From Nigrospora sphaerica (Eukaryota; Ascomycota; Sordariomycetes; Amphisphaeriales; Apiosporaceae): a stretch of DNA of 64,000 nt. Shown here one piece after another: positions 45,801 through 58,317 of the stretch; the stretch's first letter is position 1, and each line of letters starts with the position of its first letter. Made by a program: the position numbers and the translations under genes. The stretch is taken from contig JAGVVL010000022.1 in the NCBI GenBank assembly GCA_018287875.1, positions 2,852,001-2,916,000 of the forward strand, written 5' to 3'. The notes below the pieces were generated by a model. That model ran no database searches and was not told where the DNA came from. It worked only from the letters and a program-made list of their open reading frames with translations.

Positions 45801-47853
45801 TCACACGTCGTGGATGTCCACGACGTCGCCCGTGTTGGTGACGGCGACCTCCTTCTTTCTCAGCGACTCCTTCACGGGGTTCTTGGCGGCGAAGATTTCG
45901 TCGAGTTCCTCGAGCTGTGGCGGGGGCACAAGTCAGCATGAGAACAAGTGCCACCGGTATGCTTCACGTAGCCAGACGGGGAAAAGGAATGCTTACGGTA
46001 CGGCCCTTGGTCTCGGGAATGAACCACCAAATGATCAAGGCCTGAATAGCGTCTTGCACAGTGAAGACGATGTAGGTCTTCCAGCCGATGTTGGCGAGCG
46101 CAACGGGCCAGGCAAACTGGTTCAGGAGACCACCCAGGTTGACGGCCAGCGACGAGAAGGCCATGCCCTTGGCGCGCATCTCGAACGACAGAACCTCGAC
46201 CGGGAAAAGGGCCTGGAGAGGCGTGATACCAACCGAGTAAATGCTACAAAAAACGGTAGTGGTTAGCAACCGGTGCCCGCGCCACGCCCGCCAGCCGACC
46301 GAGTGACCTACCTTCCGAATATGAAGATCATGGCCAGGCAAGCCTTGGCGGCTCCCGGCTTCGAACCGGGATCGTCTTTGCTGCCACCGCCCGCCGCGAA
46401 CTCGGCGGACGCAATCGTCATGCCCAGCCAAACCAGCGTACAGCCAATAAAAGAAAACAAAAGGAGGGGGCGGCGGCCAATCCTATAGAGTACCGTGTTA
46501 GCGAACCCGCGCCCGCGGTCATAACCGAGACGCTCGGGCAAAGTCTCACCGGTCCACCATAGCAGCACCGAAGATAGCAAAGATGAACTGCTGGCACGAG
46601 TTGATGAGGGTGATGTTTGCCTGGGTAATCTGTTGGCCGTGTTAGCACGGGCCCGTTTGTCCGTTCGCCGACAGCCCCCCCCTTTTCGGCCAAGGGGGCT
46701 TACCTTGTCCTTGTAGCCGGCGCCATCCAGGACGGCACCCAAAAAGTACGACAGCACAGCGTTACCTGCCCATTGGCCAAAGATGGAGATGGAAATGTTG
46801 CACATCATGCGGTAGACGGAGGCGCGGTTGCGGAAGAGAGCGCGGTAATCCCACCAGCGCTTGTCGGCGCCGTCCATGTTGAGGAGCTCTTCGTACTCGT
46901 GCATCTGCAGCGTCACCCAGGCGCTCTCGGGGTTACCGTTGCCGTGGTACTTGGTCAGCATGTTCCGAGCCTGCTCCTTCTTGTTGTTGACGTAGAGCCA
47001 GCGGGGCGACTCGGGCAGGAACATGGCGAAGAGGCAGATGAGACTGGAGAAGAGGATCTGGAGCCAGGTGATGAGGCGCCACGAGTAGTCGCCGCCCGTG
47101 TTCAGAGCGCCGCGGGCCGCGCCGGAAGCGATGATGGATCCACTAAACCAGAGCGTGTTGTACATGCCGCCGACGACTCCGCGGTAGGCGGGGTGGTTGA
47201 TCTCGATCACGTACATGGGACCGGCGGCGGCAGCAATGGAGACGCCGAAACCGAGCAGGAAACGACCGCCCATAAAGGCGTCCACCCCGGTCGAGGTGCC
47301 TTGGATGATGGTGCCGACGATGATGATGATAGCGCCAATGATCATGCCGATGCGTCGGCCAAACGTATCAATGGCCGGGCCAACTAAAGGAGAGACGGCC
47401 GGGTTAGTATGAGGGGGGAGGGGAAGAGATTCACGCGGGAGCGGCAGTCTCACCAAAGGGAAGGGCGACAACACCACCAATTTGGTACATGGAGGTGATG
47501 ATGCCAGCCCAGATGCCCTTGTTCTCGGCATGGTAGTAGTCGAGGAAGGCCTGATTTTGCAGCAGGTTGTTGATGAGCGAGCCATCGTACCCGTTCATGG
47601 TGCTGCAGAAGAAACCGATGATGGAGAAGGCGTAGATCATGAGCTGGCTCCCGGTCCAGGGGCTCGGCGGGTCGGCCACCATGGCGGCGGCGAAGGCCTC
47701 ATTGCCCTGGTGGACTTTGTGCTCGACCACATTGTCCTGGCGATAGCATCAGTCTCGGGACGACAGGCCGAGCGGACCAAGGGCCCAACCCCCGTTCTTG
47801 CTTACCTTCTCCGGATGTGCCTGCACCTCGAAAGACTCAACCTTTTCCGCCAT
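45801..47853 (-). CDS. MFS sugar transporter (hexose/lactose permease type)
   Basis: It is a proton-coupled plasma-membrane sugar porter. Seven exons (47853-47806, 47736-47454, 47383-46704, 46629-46550, 46482-46312, 46243-45997, 45914-45801) give 540 residues. Family signatures are all present: DTFGRRIG after TM2, GRFLLGFGVSIAAAAGPMYV, PESPRWL after TM6, DRIGRRPLLL after TM8 and PETKGRTLEELDEIF after TM12. Twelve membrane spans can be counted, with cytoplasmic ends. Residues in the GQWAGNAVLSYFLG and VSIAAAAGPMYV helices resemble fungal lactose/disaccharide permeases more than glucose carriers, but I would not fix the substrate. Splice phases are consistent throughout. Confidence 0.94.
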
Positions 47854-49337
47854 GGCCGCGGTTCGTGCCTTGGCCACTCTTTCCGGGGGTATGACAGGTG
47901 AATTCTATGACTGACGGGCGAGGCGATCCACAAGATCCGAGACGCTTGCAGGGGCCCCGACTATTGGTACATTCACGGCGGTGGAGAAGCGACAGAGAAA
48001 GAAGCAACGAGGCAGAGGCAGACGTAGACGGGGCCAGACAGAATCTTTATGTTCAGGGTCCATGGACGGAGTGAGTGGCCCGGCAGGCCCAGCCAGCAGG
48101 ATAAGGGCTTCGCTTGCTGCCACGAGCGGTTGACTTCCCGTCTCGGGTGTCAGCCAGCCAGCCAACCGGCCAACCAGCCCAGCGCCCGTTCATCCCTCCA
48201 TCCTGCGAAGCAAGCACCCTGGCCCCCGGTCGAGAATCCATGGCACAAACAGATCCTGGTCGCGCCCGCCGGGGCTGAAGTGGCCAGAAGCACGGCTGGA
48301 ACGTCCCGCCTGCCGTGTCCCCATGCCTGGGGGGACGGGGTCTGGCCCCGGGAGGGAGGGAAGTGGTGGTGTGCTTGAAATCGGGCTGTGAGGATTCGGG
48401 CGGACGGGGCGGGCAGCAGTAGGAGGAACATGGGGGGAGCCATTGATTGACCATCAACCAGGCAGGCGGCCAATGACGGATGAACGACACGCGCGATCAG
48501 ACGACGAGCCTTTTTTTTTGCCTCCCCCGCATCCGGAACCATCGCATAACCACGTTGATCGCATGATAGGCCAAATTATACCTCCCCGTTCCCCTCCCGC
48601 TCTCTCCCATAGTGAACGGCTTCTATTACCACGTACAGACCTGATAGTACTTCTTATGTAGCACCAGACCTGGGCTGGTCCACTCCACAGCGCCCGCCCG
48701 CTCACTGTGGGGGAAGCGGAGGCGGAGACTGGACCTAACCCTGAATGGTGGAGGGCAAAAGGTGGTGGAGACGTACCTATTTATGTACTCATGTACCTCT
48801 AACACCCAGTAAGGATGGATGTTATTAGCTTCCCATCCCGGCTAGGGGCTCGCGGTTGGTTCTTGACCGACGCGCCTGAAATGAGAACCCTTCCTTCCAC
48901 CGTCAAGACCTTATTAGCTAAAGCACGCAAGCGACCAGACGACCACCCGGCCTGGCGTCGGTAGGAGGCCCGAGATGAACTTCTTACCGCCTCGTCGGGT
49001 CACGCAGTCTCGGGGTCGCGAGAACACTCGCTTCGACGGCGTCGAACGTGGCGTCGACAGGCCAGGGAAGGGCGACGGCATCCGGCCCACGTTTCCTGGG
49101 GGGGAGTGAGAGGAAGCAGGGGGCCTACTGGCTAACCATTTATGTCCACTGCACTTATAGTCAATACGGCCTAGGCCCAAGGCCCGCCCTGGTGGGCCAC
49201 TGTCATCAACATCGCAGTTATCCATCCCTCTGGCCTACCCGAGGCCAGACAGCCTTGCCACGGGCAACTGGCAATTCGAGTTACGGAGTATTTGGGGGCC
49301 AATGGAGAAAGGCAGAGAACCAAAGCCTCGGACTAAT

Positions 49338-49404
49338 CCCCCCTCTCTCTTTCTCTCTTCCCCGCCTCTCTCCTCCTCTCTCCCCCCCCCCCTCTCTCTT
49401 TTCC
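49338..49404 (+). repeat. CT-rich low-complexity tract
   Basis: Mainly C and T over about 65 bases, with CTCTCT and CCCC runs. Non-coding. It may be a simple-sequence tract or part of a former promoter. Confidence 0.7.
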
Positions 49405-51309
49405 CTCACGAATAGCGGGCGTGTTAACCCAATCTCGTAGACGGCCCGTGTTCCTCCGCACTAGCTACCACATGGCAGGGATGTGGAGAGAGGCCAAGCC
49501 CTATCCGCCTGGGGTTTGACATCTCGCCCTCGGAGCGCCACTGGTGGGGAAAACCGTTGCGGTGGCTTCAAGAACGGCTAGCTCGCACTGCTTGCGTCCT
49601 GCTGCCTGTGGCCGACGATCTGACGATCTTGGTCCGCCTTCACCCAAGCCGTCGTCGACATGTCTGTCGGTAGTAGTACACGTCTTTCCACGGAGCCGTC
49701 CCAAACCATCCCATACTGTTCCTATCATGGGGGTGAAAGGAATACTGCTTAGATACCCGCACCAAACTATTGGGTGTCCCCTCACCCCCGACCGTCTCGT
49801 CCGATCCGTCCACCGGTCCCCCCGTCCCCAGACGGCTTGATATTAAACCATTGCGACATCTGTCAGCCGTAAAACGGTCTCGGCCGCGACCCATTGACAC
49901 GGGTCTTGCTGGGCCTGCAACCAACGCCAGGTATGCATGCAGGGGTTCCCCGTAGGAGACCATTGCCTCCCTGACAAAACACCATGGCTCTGCGGGGAGA
50001 AACGCGGGTACCTTTGGAACAGCAATGACGTTCTCGTGCCGTTGCCGTCTAGTTGTTTTCGGATCACCGCGTGTCACCTGCGGGCATCAGAAACCAAGCT
50101 CGTCGGCCAAGATTATGGGTGCCGGCTTTGGCCATCGGTTGACCTGCCCTGCCGGGTCGCGGTCTGTGAAGGTGGCAGGCGACGATATCTTCCTTTGCCC
50201 CTCCTCCCCGCCCCTTGCCGTTTATCGTGAAGCCGCGTCCTATGCTGGCCAGAAAGGTCCAGCCCACCTAATGTGTACGCCACCCGGCACCCTCGTCGGA
50301 TCGTGACAAACCCGGGCCGTCTGTCCCCCCTCGTATGCGCGTCAAGGGCGACAGTCTTCGGTCTCCAGACTAGCCGAGGCTCAGCCTTCGGCGGTCTGCC
50401 AAGGCGAATAGGTGCACCGGCTCGAAGGTGCTGAGAAGGCAATGTCGCTTATCCCAGCTGCTCGCTTGAAAGGTGGCTTGCCTCCTTTCTTTCGCCCCCC
50501 CTCTTTCCCATTCGCCCCCTTTCTAACCCACGACATTGCAAATCCCGTGGAACCGTCCAAGCGAGCAGTGGCGCGAGAGCGCGTCTGTTGGCCGCTCCTT
50601 CGGCGCCAGCTGCTCGCTGCATGTCATTCTCCCCTTTTATGCGTGGCCAACTCGGATTCGTAGGCGCGAAGCCGCCTCGGGCTTCTTCTGCCCCCCCCCC
50701 CCACCACCACGCTTACACTTGTGGCATCAGTGTGTAACCCCCGCGTTCAGAATAGTGCATCGGTCCCGTGTTCGGGTGAAAACTTCAGCGCAAGCCACCA
50801 TCCTCTCTTGCTGGCTTCCCGAAATGGAGTCGAATCACGCTGCATCAGTCTTCGGCTTTGCGCCCCGTGCTTCCTTGCCCCTCTCGTACATCGACCTGCT
50901 CTTCTTCTTTGGGAGTCGCGAGCCTAAAATTACAAGTCCCTATCGGCGTAGAAATCCGGCGCCGGCTTCTAAGGCCGTATGCTTGCTTCTTGAGGCCATA
51001 TTAGTAAAGCCCCCTCTCTACTTTCATAGCCTCGTGGGTTCCTCGTAATCGAGGTCGCCACACAGCCGCAGTACCAATGACATTAGTCGGTGTCACCACC
51101 AACCCGCTGCTTGGGTGATCATTCTAACGAAGAAGTCCTTGGGTCGGTCTTCCCTATGTTGGTAACTATATATAGACTTACCTTTTGGGAAGACAGCGCG
51201 AAAAGTCTTTTTACTTTCTTTGTGGACAGGACGCATCGTATGAAAACTTCCCAGACTCGCTGGATGGAGAACGAGGCTTACCTCGCTCCACGACGCTTTG
51301 TTTAAGGTC

Positions 51310-51546
51310 ACCATTGGGCGGCTGAATGGCTGCTCCCGGATGCTAAGTTCTTGACCGATATGTACCTAAACAATGATATGACTGTAAGTTACGGGCCGAG
51401 AAGCCAGCGGCGAAGACCTATGACCATGCTCGACACATCTCGCAGGATAACGCAGATATCATCGAAAAAGCCTCCGGTGAGCTTTAGCGCGTCAAGTTTT
51501 GCCCTGGCATCAAAGTGCCCGGCTACACCGCCATAGTACAAACCTG
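51310..51546 (+). pseudogene. Possible gene remnant, unrecognised protein
   Basis: AAEWLLPDAKFLTDMYLNND runs in one frame up to a GTAAGT donor near 51383. From about 51410, AKTYDHARHISQDNADIIEK continues with codon use like a real exon, is broken by TAG at 51485, and resumes as RVKFCPGIKVPGY before another stop near 51544. A CAG to TAG change would explain the first stop and would fit repeat-induced point mutation, but a single site proves nothing. I do not recognise the protein. Confidence 0.3.
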
Positions 51547-52209
51547 ACATGTTGCCTAACCCGCAAACAGCAACCTCCCGGCAGCAAAGATCATAAGACC
51601 AAGCTCACACCCTCGCACGCTAGGGAAGAGGCGATGCCCGCAAAGGGGCACATGCTGATGACTTGGACCTTGCCCGCCGTATCCGCGGACACGGGCGGTA
51701 CGGCTACGTGTAAGTGGTGATGTCCGGTTTGACTTTCTCGTCCGTCAAAAGGTGCGCCATGTTATCAGCCAGGGAACGACGGCGCTACAAAAACACGCTT
51801 TGGTGAGGCGCCCCGGTCTCATGGGCCTTGGTATTCCCCGGTGCCGCTGAAGAGTATCGTGGTGTTGGGACGGATGTGAGGATCGTTTTGGAGGGGCTCA
51901 GGTAACGACAGCGCCACGCAGTGTGTTGCAGCATCACCATCAACCCTCGAGCGCTGATGGTGTCTCCCCCGCGAGGTTGATGGGCAAGAAAAGGTCAGGC
52001 GCATTGGGGGCGACTGTTTTCCGCTGCAAATTGTATATCCTTTCTACAGATTCAAGATCTCATATGCCAGGTTAACGCCAGCTTTCAAGCGGTGTTTGCA
52101 GAATCCGCTGCTGGCCATCCACCTTGTCGAAGGGTGAACCGGTCACTGGCTAATTGATTGCTGTCCCTCTTGTTCTAGTACGACATTCGACCTGCGTCCG
52201 GTGGGCACG

Positions 52210-52457
52210 TAGACTATCGACGCCGACCTACGGAACATCTACTGCACACTGGGCACGTACCGCCCCGGGGCACAGTGGCAGATGCTGGTAGCCCAATCCG
52301 GCTTGGAGGGGCCCGCGTCCCCCCGATATGCGCGTCTCGTGGCCGTAAACGGCGATGTCGTCGTGGGTAGGGTATGCTTCGCCGAGCACTTGCTAGTTGA
52401 GACGCGCTTTAAGGAGGCCCAGGCCGCCCAGGTCGAAGTGCCACTCAAGAAGGTGAG
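52210..52457 (+). pseudogene. Possible exon remnant, unrecognised protein
   Basis: The frame reads IDADLRNIYCTLGTYRPGAQ, then RLVAVNGDVVVGRVCFAEHL and AAQVEVPLKK, with GC-rich third positions and a GTGAGG that could be a splice donor. It is flanked by AT-richer DNA with no credible continuation, so it looks like an isolated exon or relic. Family unknown. Confidence 0.25.
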
Positions 52458-55185
52458 GGCGAACACTCGAGGAGACCCGGGGCGGAATTCTTTCAGGTTC
52501 ATAAGGGAAATTTGCACTTTCATCCTTGACACAGGGTTCTGTAAAGGACACGGGCGCGTAATATCAGACTGCAATGGGAGTTTTCGAGGCTGGAAAGCCG
52601 TGTGTACAGGTGGCAGCTGATCGAAGCCCCAGTGCCCCCAGGGTGTGCTGGGTGCGCCGCTTTATAGATATTAATGATCTGTTTGAGACTGTATTGATAC
52701 CTACATAAAATCCAAGATTCTTTTGAGGGGCGGTGAGAATATTCGAACACTCATAATGCGACTGCTGAGTAAGCCCTCGACTTCATATGTGACACGGCGT
52801 CGAGGTGAGAGTTCGTGGCTCCTGCTGGCTCGAGCGAGTGCCCCTTGGCTGTCCTCGAAGTATTCGACAACATCAGCGATAACTCACACGTGTCCATCGG
52901 TACATCCATTGCAAGCTGAGTTCAACAAGGCAGGTATCGAAATGCAATGCCGTGATAGCTTTGTGTGTTGGTTACAAGCAATCGCTCCCGATCCCTCATA
53001 TAATACCGACCCATACTGTGTGTCCTTAGCTGGGTACGCACCTTATGTGTGCATGCATCGTCCATTAGCTATTGATGCGCCCCTGTTATATCAGGGTGAT
53101 TACATGATACTCGCATTAGCTGGGCGGCCAATTTATGAATGGTGAGCAGCCAGCCCTACACGCGTTCAGGATTGATCACTTTGTGGTTTGGGGCCAAAAT
53201 TGAGTTGCAGGTTTTTGTTTTATAGAAGCCGGCTCCGGAGTTGCAACCGCATCAGGCTTGAAACTCTTCTCTCGTGTACATAAGTAGGGACCAGGTGCGT
53301 TTTGTATCGAAGTACGCATGGCCTCTTCCATGACCTTTCCTATATTAGCAAACGCTCGGCCTATGTTGAGAGTAACCGAATTGAGGAGACCAGGTGAGTC
53401 TGTCCGGCTTGTCTACGAAAAAAAGTAACAACCAAACGTCTCTTAGAGACAAGCCAGAAACGAGGATCCCCAACTTTAATCTTCCGTTCATCCAAGGCTT
53501 CCTTTGTGACATTATACTGATTTCACTGCGGCCGCCCTTTGCTCCAACGGCATGGCGCGCTGTTCGCGGAGGCAGATTGATCACTTTGCCAGCGGGCTTC
53601 GTGCTTCCGAGTCTAGGGCAGCCCATCCGGGGCAGCGTCAAACGCACTGTTCCTCTTGTCACCTGGAATGGAGGACGGACGCCTCTCGTGCTCTCTAGCA
53701 GGCCTTTCGGCGTTCTCAAGGTACATGTAGCTTTTCGAGAACAAGACAGCCTACCCGCTCGGTGACGAACATGGAAAGGCCGGGGCAAGGTCGTGGCACG
53801 GTAGGGATCTGCGTAGAGAAGGTGCTTTACGCCAGGCAACGGAATTGGGGGCAGCAGACGACGACTTGGAAGACGGATTGATGCCCATCTACCTAGCTAG
53901 ACTTGTTATCCCGAGGGTGGGAGGCTGACGAGGAGGAGATAACGCGTGGCCCCCAACCCCATGTTCGCCTATGTGATGTGACACCATGAGTTGGCTTCCC
54001 GCAGGTTCCGATGGGCAGTGTAGGGATAGACGAACAAGAGGCATTGCGTAACCTACATGCACGGATGGCGAAAGTGGTGTCGCAGTGGGCCTGCATGCCC
54101 AGGCCGGGGGGGCAATCGTGGCTGACGGAAAAACACAGGCAGCCAAGCTGAAGGATCCCGAGTCTGGGGGGGTTGACGCGATGCCGCTTGATCCTTCCCG
54201 TACGGCACGGTAGTTCCCCCTTCTCTGCCCGGTAGATGCCAACTGCTTAAATGATCAGTTGATACGGCGCATATGCTGTACGTGAAACATGCGTGTGAAT
54301 TGGCGAGGTTCCCACGACGCTCCCATCTCTAAAGTACGAACTATTCACTGTGGGATGGATCGATCGAGCTGGAAGAGAAGCTTGGGTACGCGATTTGACC
54401 TGGGCCCATCGGTCGCTGCTGCCTTGCTGCCGGTTCCGTCCCCTCCCTCGTTGGTTATTCACCCTACCATTATGTATGTACTTTCTTACAGCGGGCCGTG
54501 ATAAAATTAGAGCGCATGGGGGTTAACCCGGCCACCATTCCACCTTGGGGCAGCATAACGATAATGGAAGCGCCAACAGTGGCGACCCGACGCGATACTT
54601 CCATGCCGTTCTCCCCACCCTGAGGACTTACCCAAAAGCATATCAAGGCCCCCGGGCCAGCTGAAGAATGCTTTGTTTTCGACCCTGGCCATCAGCCCGT
54701 GCCTATCGTACCAGCACCGCTCGCTGGAGCCTTAGCGACCGGTAAGAAAATGGGCTGTTGGCTGGCCCTCGCCAGCCAACGTGCAATTCCCGCCTCGCCT
54801 GGTGGCCGTCTCCCTCACATCTCTGTCAAGTACCTCGTCCAATCATGACGTCCAGCCGTCCTCCTCCCCGAACGAGATGGGGGCCACTAAGAGACCAGAA
54901 AAGGCAGTTTCCACGCACCGTTCTCATGGCGGGCGGGTTACATCTCCCATAAACATGCATACGGCGTATCTACTCAGCCCCCACTGTCCCTGGCCCCTGG
55001 TCTGCAGATTCAGCGAAGCCAATCAGGTCCCGAATCCCCTCTCCCCGTGGCTTCTTTCGATGGTATGGCCGGCATGGCGAGCCAGGCCCCCCCTGTGTGG
55101 CTTCGGCCCCCAACCCCGATGAGACAATGACCTATGCTGCTGTCTTATCAGCGCCTGGTCGTCTCCTCTCCGGGCACCCTCGAGC

Positions 55186-55192
55186 TATAAGA
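55186..55192 (+). promoter_or_regulatory. Possible TATA element upstream of the multi-pass membrane protein gene
   Basis: TATAAGA lies about 70 bp upstream of the ATG at 55258, a fitting distance. Nothing else supports it. Confidence 0.35.
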
Positions 55193-55257
55193 CAGCCAAG
55201 AGGCAGCTCGAATCCAGCAGTACCTGGGGCCGTGTCGACAGCAGCCTTCTTCGCACC

Positions 55258-56600
55258 ATGGGGTCAGTCACCGACCAGAGCGCCGACGGTTCTTTCGTGG
55301 GCTGGGTCTCGAGCCCCAATGACCGCGGTTCCATCGACATGATTTGGAGCTGTATCGCCGTGCTCGTCACAGCCATATGGACCGTCATCCACCTCAACCT
55401 ACCCGCCGAGGGCGATGGGTACTGGACCCTTGTGCTGCGGCGAGCCCGCTGGGGCCTGGCCTCCATCTTTGCCCCCGACATGCTGACCCTGTTTGCCGCG
55501 AGCCAGTGGCACAGGGCCTCCAAGTCGGTAGAGGAGATGCGGGAGCTTAGCGAAACGGGCAACTGGGAACTGGTGCACGCCTTCTACGCCAACAGCGGTG
55601 GTAAGGAAGCCACTCGGATCCGTCCCTGAACTCACCCTGTGCTGACTGACCCGTCTCCTTAGGCTTCATGTTGCAAACACCACAGGACCATGCCTTCCCC
55701 GTCAACGCCGCCTCGATTCACCATCTGGTCTCGCGTGGCTACATCGAGCTCCCCGACATCACGGCAAAGGAGCTGTGGGATAAGAGCAAGTCGGACGCCT
55801 TTGCCAAGGCGGCCTCCCTGATCCAGGGGGGCTGGATCGTCATCCAAGCCGTCGCTCGCACCGTCCTGGGTCTGCCCCTGGCCCCGCTCGAGCTCTTCAC
55901 GCTGGCCTTTGTGGTGTCGACCTTCATGTCGTACTACTTCTGGTGGAAGAAGCCGCAGCACGTCGAAAGCCCCACCGTCGTCTACTGCCTCTACTCGTTG
56001 GCCAAGATTCGCGCCGACGCGGGCCTGGCCGCCGACGACTGGGTCGACACGCCCATGGACTTTGTCGAGAAGCCCCTGTCGCCCTGGGAACGCCGGCCCA
56101 TGTTCCAGCAGTTCGACCTCGAGAAGGCGACGAGCCGCCACGGCGACGTCCGCGTGCCGAGGGCCCGCATCCCCGACGACGAGGTCATGTCAACGCCCCT
56201 GCCGCCCTGTGTCATGGTTTCCCTCGTCATCCCGTCCATGGTCCACTCGGCCATCCACATGTTCGCGTGGAGCGCGCACTTCCCCACCGAGCTGGAAAAG
56301 CAGCTGTGGCGCGTCTCGGCGCTCATGCTGCTTGTCATGTCGGGCGTGGCCGTCGGTATGACCAAGGTCCTCTCCGCCGTCGGTTACCGACAGCAATTCA
56401 GCCTGACCTTCTTCTGGATCAACCGCAACCGGGAGAGGAGCCCCGGGACCACCCTCCTGGACTGCTTTCTGGTTTTCTGCTTTGTGGGCTTGGTGGTGGC
56501 CCGGCTCTACATTATTGTCGAGGTTGTCATTAGCTTCAGGTCGCTGCCCGAAGGTTGTTACAAGGGCATTGAGTGGACCAACTTTATTCCTCATATATAG
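55258..56600 (+). CDS. Multi-pass integral membrane protein of unknown function (fungal family)
   Basis: Two exons (55258-55600, 55663-56600) give 426 residues. The intron is 62 nt with a CTGAC branch site. Hydrophobic spans appear near residues 25-40, 190-215, 300-325, 340-360 and 385-410. Between the first two lies a soluble part with APDMLTLFAASQWHRASKSV and GGFMLQTPQDHAFPVNAASI. The chain ends FRSLPEGCYKGIEWTNFIPH followed by Ile. These phrases recur, as far as I recall, in a large family of uncharacterised membrane proteins of filamentous ascomycetes, often found in several copies per genome. No catalytic motif is visible. Convergent with the methyltransferase at 56771. Confidence 0.87.
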
Positions 56601-56770
56601 TTAACTGCTACCGTGCGTGTGGGCGCCCTTGCGTACACGGCGAGCCGTTAAGCCCCGAGGCATCTCCGTACTTCTGTCCCCTCACGTATAAACAACTCGC
56701 TGTCGGATTCACCCGCGCGGGCCGTCGCTAGGTTAACACGGGGGGCATCCCGTCGCGTCCCGGTCCCCCC

Positions 56771-57652
56771 TCACAGGGGTTTCCGTGCCAGAGCGACCCA
56801 AAACTCGGAGTAGAAGCCCCCGTGCTTTTCCTTTTCCTCGCGTATCGCCTCCTCGAGGGCCTCGGGCCAGCGGGCGACCTCGTCGTCGGCCCAGCCGGCC
56901 ACGGCCATCTTGGCGGGCGGGCTCGCGGTCAGGAACTCGCGGAGGCCGGCCTCGTCGGCGGGGTCGCGCACGGTGCTCGACACGACGGCCGTCTCGACGG
57001 CGTCGGCGGGCCAGCCGGCGTCGACGAGCATGGAGGCGAGGTAGCCCTCGGCGTCGAACTCGGGCCCGTTGACGGCGACGGGGTGGTCGCGGGCCCAGGC
57101 GGCGCCCTTGACGCGGGCCTGGGCGGCGGCGATGACGGCGGCGACGGGGAAGCGCTTGAAGACGGTGAAGACGGCGCGGCCGCCGGGCGCGAGGGTGCGC
57201 CACGCCTCGGCGAGGGCCCGGCGCTGCTGGGCGGGCGTGCCAAAGGTCGACAGGCTGCCGTTGTTGACGACGTGGGTGAAGGCGCCGTCGGCGAAGGCCG
57301 AGAGGTCGAGGGCGTCGGCGACGCGGCCCTCGACGGCCTGCCACAGCGCGCTCCCCGGGTGGCGCGCCCGCTCCGCCGCGAGGCCGTCCACCATGGCGGG
57401 CACGTAGTCGGTGGCCACGATGCGCGGCGTCAGCCGCCGCGCCTCGCACCAGGGCACCAGCACCGCCGTCGCCGTGCCCGGGCCCGCCGCCACGTCGTGC
57501 ACCGCCGACTCGGACGTGAGGCCCAGGTCGTGCTGGGCCAGCACCGCCGCGAACAGGTCACGCGTCGTGTTGCCCGTGAGCCGCGCGTACCGCGGCGCGA
57601 TCCAGTTGAAGTACTGGAGCCGGCGCTCGTCGGGCGTGGGCATGGCGGCCAT
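56771..57652 (-). CDS. Class I SAM-dependent methyltransferase, very GC-rich
   Basis: One exon encodes 293 residues starting MAAMPTPDERRLQYFNWIAP. Motif I is AVHDVAAGPGTATAVLVPW (about 49-67), followed by IVATDYVPAMVDGLAAERA (motif II), EGRVADALDLSAFADGAF (motif III) and LAPGGRAVFTVFKRF. The layout is that of small-molecule methyltransferases of the Methyltransf_11/25 type. The ATG at 57652 is followed closely by another at 57643. Third codon positions are almost all G or C, well above the rest of the window, and there is no intron. Substrate unknown. Its 3' end is 170 bp from that of the convergent membrane protein gene. Confidence 0.88.
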   Translation of the reverse strand: MAAMPTPDERRLQYFNWIAPRYARLTGNTTRDLFAAVLAQHDLGLTSESAVHDVAAGPGTATAVLVPWCEARRLTPRIVATDYVPAMVDGLAAERARHPGSALWQAVEGRVADALDLSAFADGAFTHVVNNGSLSTFGTPAQQRRALAEAWRTLAPGGRAVFTVFKRFPVAAVIAAAQARVKGAAWARDHPVAVNGPEFDAEGYLASMLVDAGWPADAVETAVVSSTVRDPADEAGLREFLTASPPAKMAVAGWADDEVARWPEALEEAIREEKEKHGGFYSEFWVALARKPL

Positions 57653-58317
57653 GGCGGGCTTTGCGTCGGCGGGTCGCGGGCCGGTAGTGTACGTGGCGAC
57701 GAAGGGCGTGTGTGAGAGGGCGGCGGAGTGACGAGGAGGCCCCGGACGCTGGGCGCGTGTAAGTTGGATTGCTGGGCGTAGTGGCGGACCCGAAAGGCGC
57801 CGAGTGATGACGAGTTGTGGTTGATCTGTCTCTTGACCCCCGTAGTCGAACTACCGGACGCATCCCTATTATACGAGAGAGCAGTTGCCTCGGCTCGATG
57901 CCAAAAACCGCTAGATGCAGAAGTCGCATATCCATCAGCCTCGAAGGATGCGCTGATGCTATCGTGGAGGCTGTCGCTACCAATCAAGCACGCTGACTTA
58001 CGGCCTAGGCCGGCCGGCTCTCCGCGGGCCCAATCGACTAGGCCCGAGAACGTTCAAGGCTCGGGCTGATGTGTGCGTTTGCCCACACGGCCGCCCCTAG
58101 GGATTGGCTCAGTACACGAGAAAGCCCGCCTTTGCATGCACTATACTCGGTTGGATGGTTATGTACGTTTCTCGTCCTAGGCGAAGCCATAGGCGAACCG
58201 CCCCGGCGCTAATCTGATCGAGTTGTGATACGGCAACACATACGAGCCAATGCAACCCACGAGGTATGTACTTGAAGACGGGCACCGCACACGAGAATTC
58301 CAGGGGGGCGGGCGCCT
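57653..58317. other. 665-bp intergenic stretch, no gene recognised
   Basis: It lies upstream of the GC-rich methyltransferase and downstream of the tannase, both leftward. It should hold the methyltransferase promoter. No other gene is seen. Confidence 0.55.

Larger units (their letters stand above)
47854..55257. other. 7.4-kb stretch without an intact gene
   Basis: This is the longest gene-free stretch in the window. It contains a pyrimidine-rich tract (about 49338-49404), a run of C near 50690, and coding-like scraps at 51300-53150 described separately. The remaining open frames on both strands lack motifs. Composition drifts toward AT between about 51 and 53.5 kb. Confidence 0.45.

Noticed and set aside
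36937..47853. A secondary-metabolite cluster made of P450, FAD monooxygenase and MFS transporter
   Set aside because: The P450 is broken, the transporter is a sugar porter, and no polyketide, peptide or terpene synthase is present in the window.
50740..50950. Possible tRNA-like sequence around GGAGTCGAATCAC
   Set aside because: The T-arm-like string lacks a pairing stem on either strand and no anticodon arm can be drawn.
52723..53145. 140-residue rightward frame with several cysteines
   Set aside because: Looks faintly protein-like near its end, but has no signal peptide, no recognisable family and no continuation. Too weak to call.
55909..56533. Arg/Ser-rich frames inside the multi-pass membrane protein gene
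   Set aside because: They are alternative frames of a well-supported exon.
56785..57715. Rightward frame of about 300 residues over the GC-rich methyltransferase
   Set aside because: It is antisense. GC-rich third positions remove stops on the opposite strand, and its Gly/Arg/Val-rich product has no domain.
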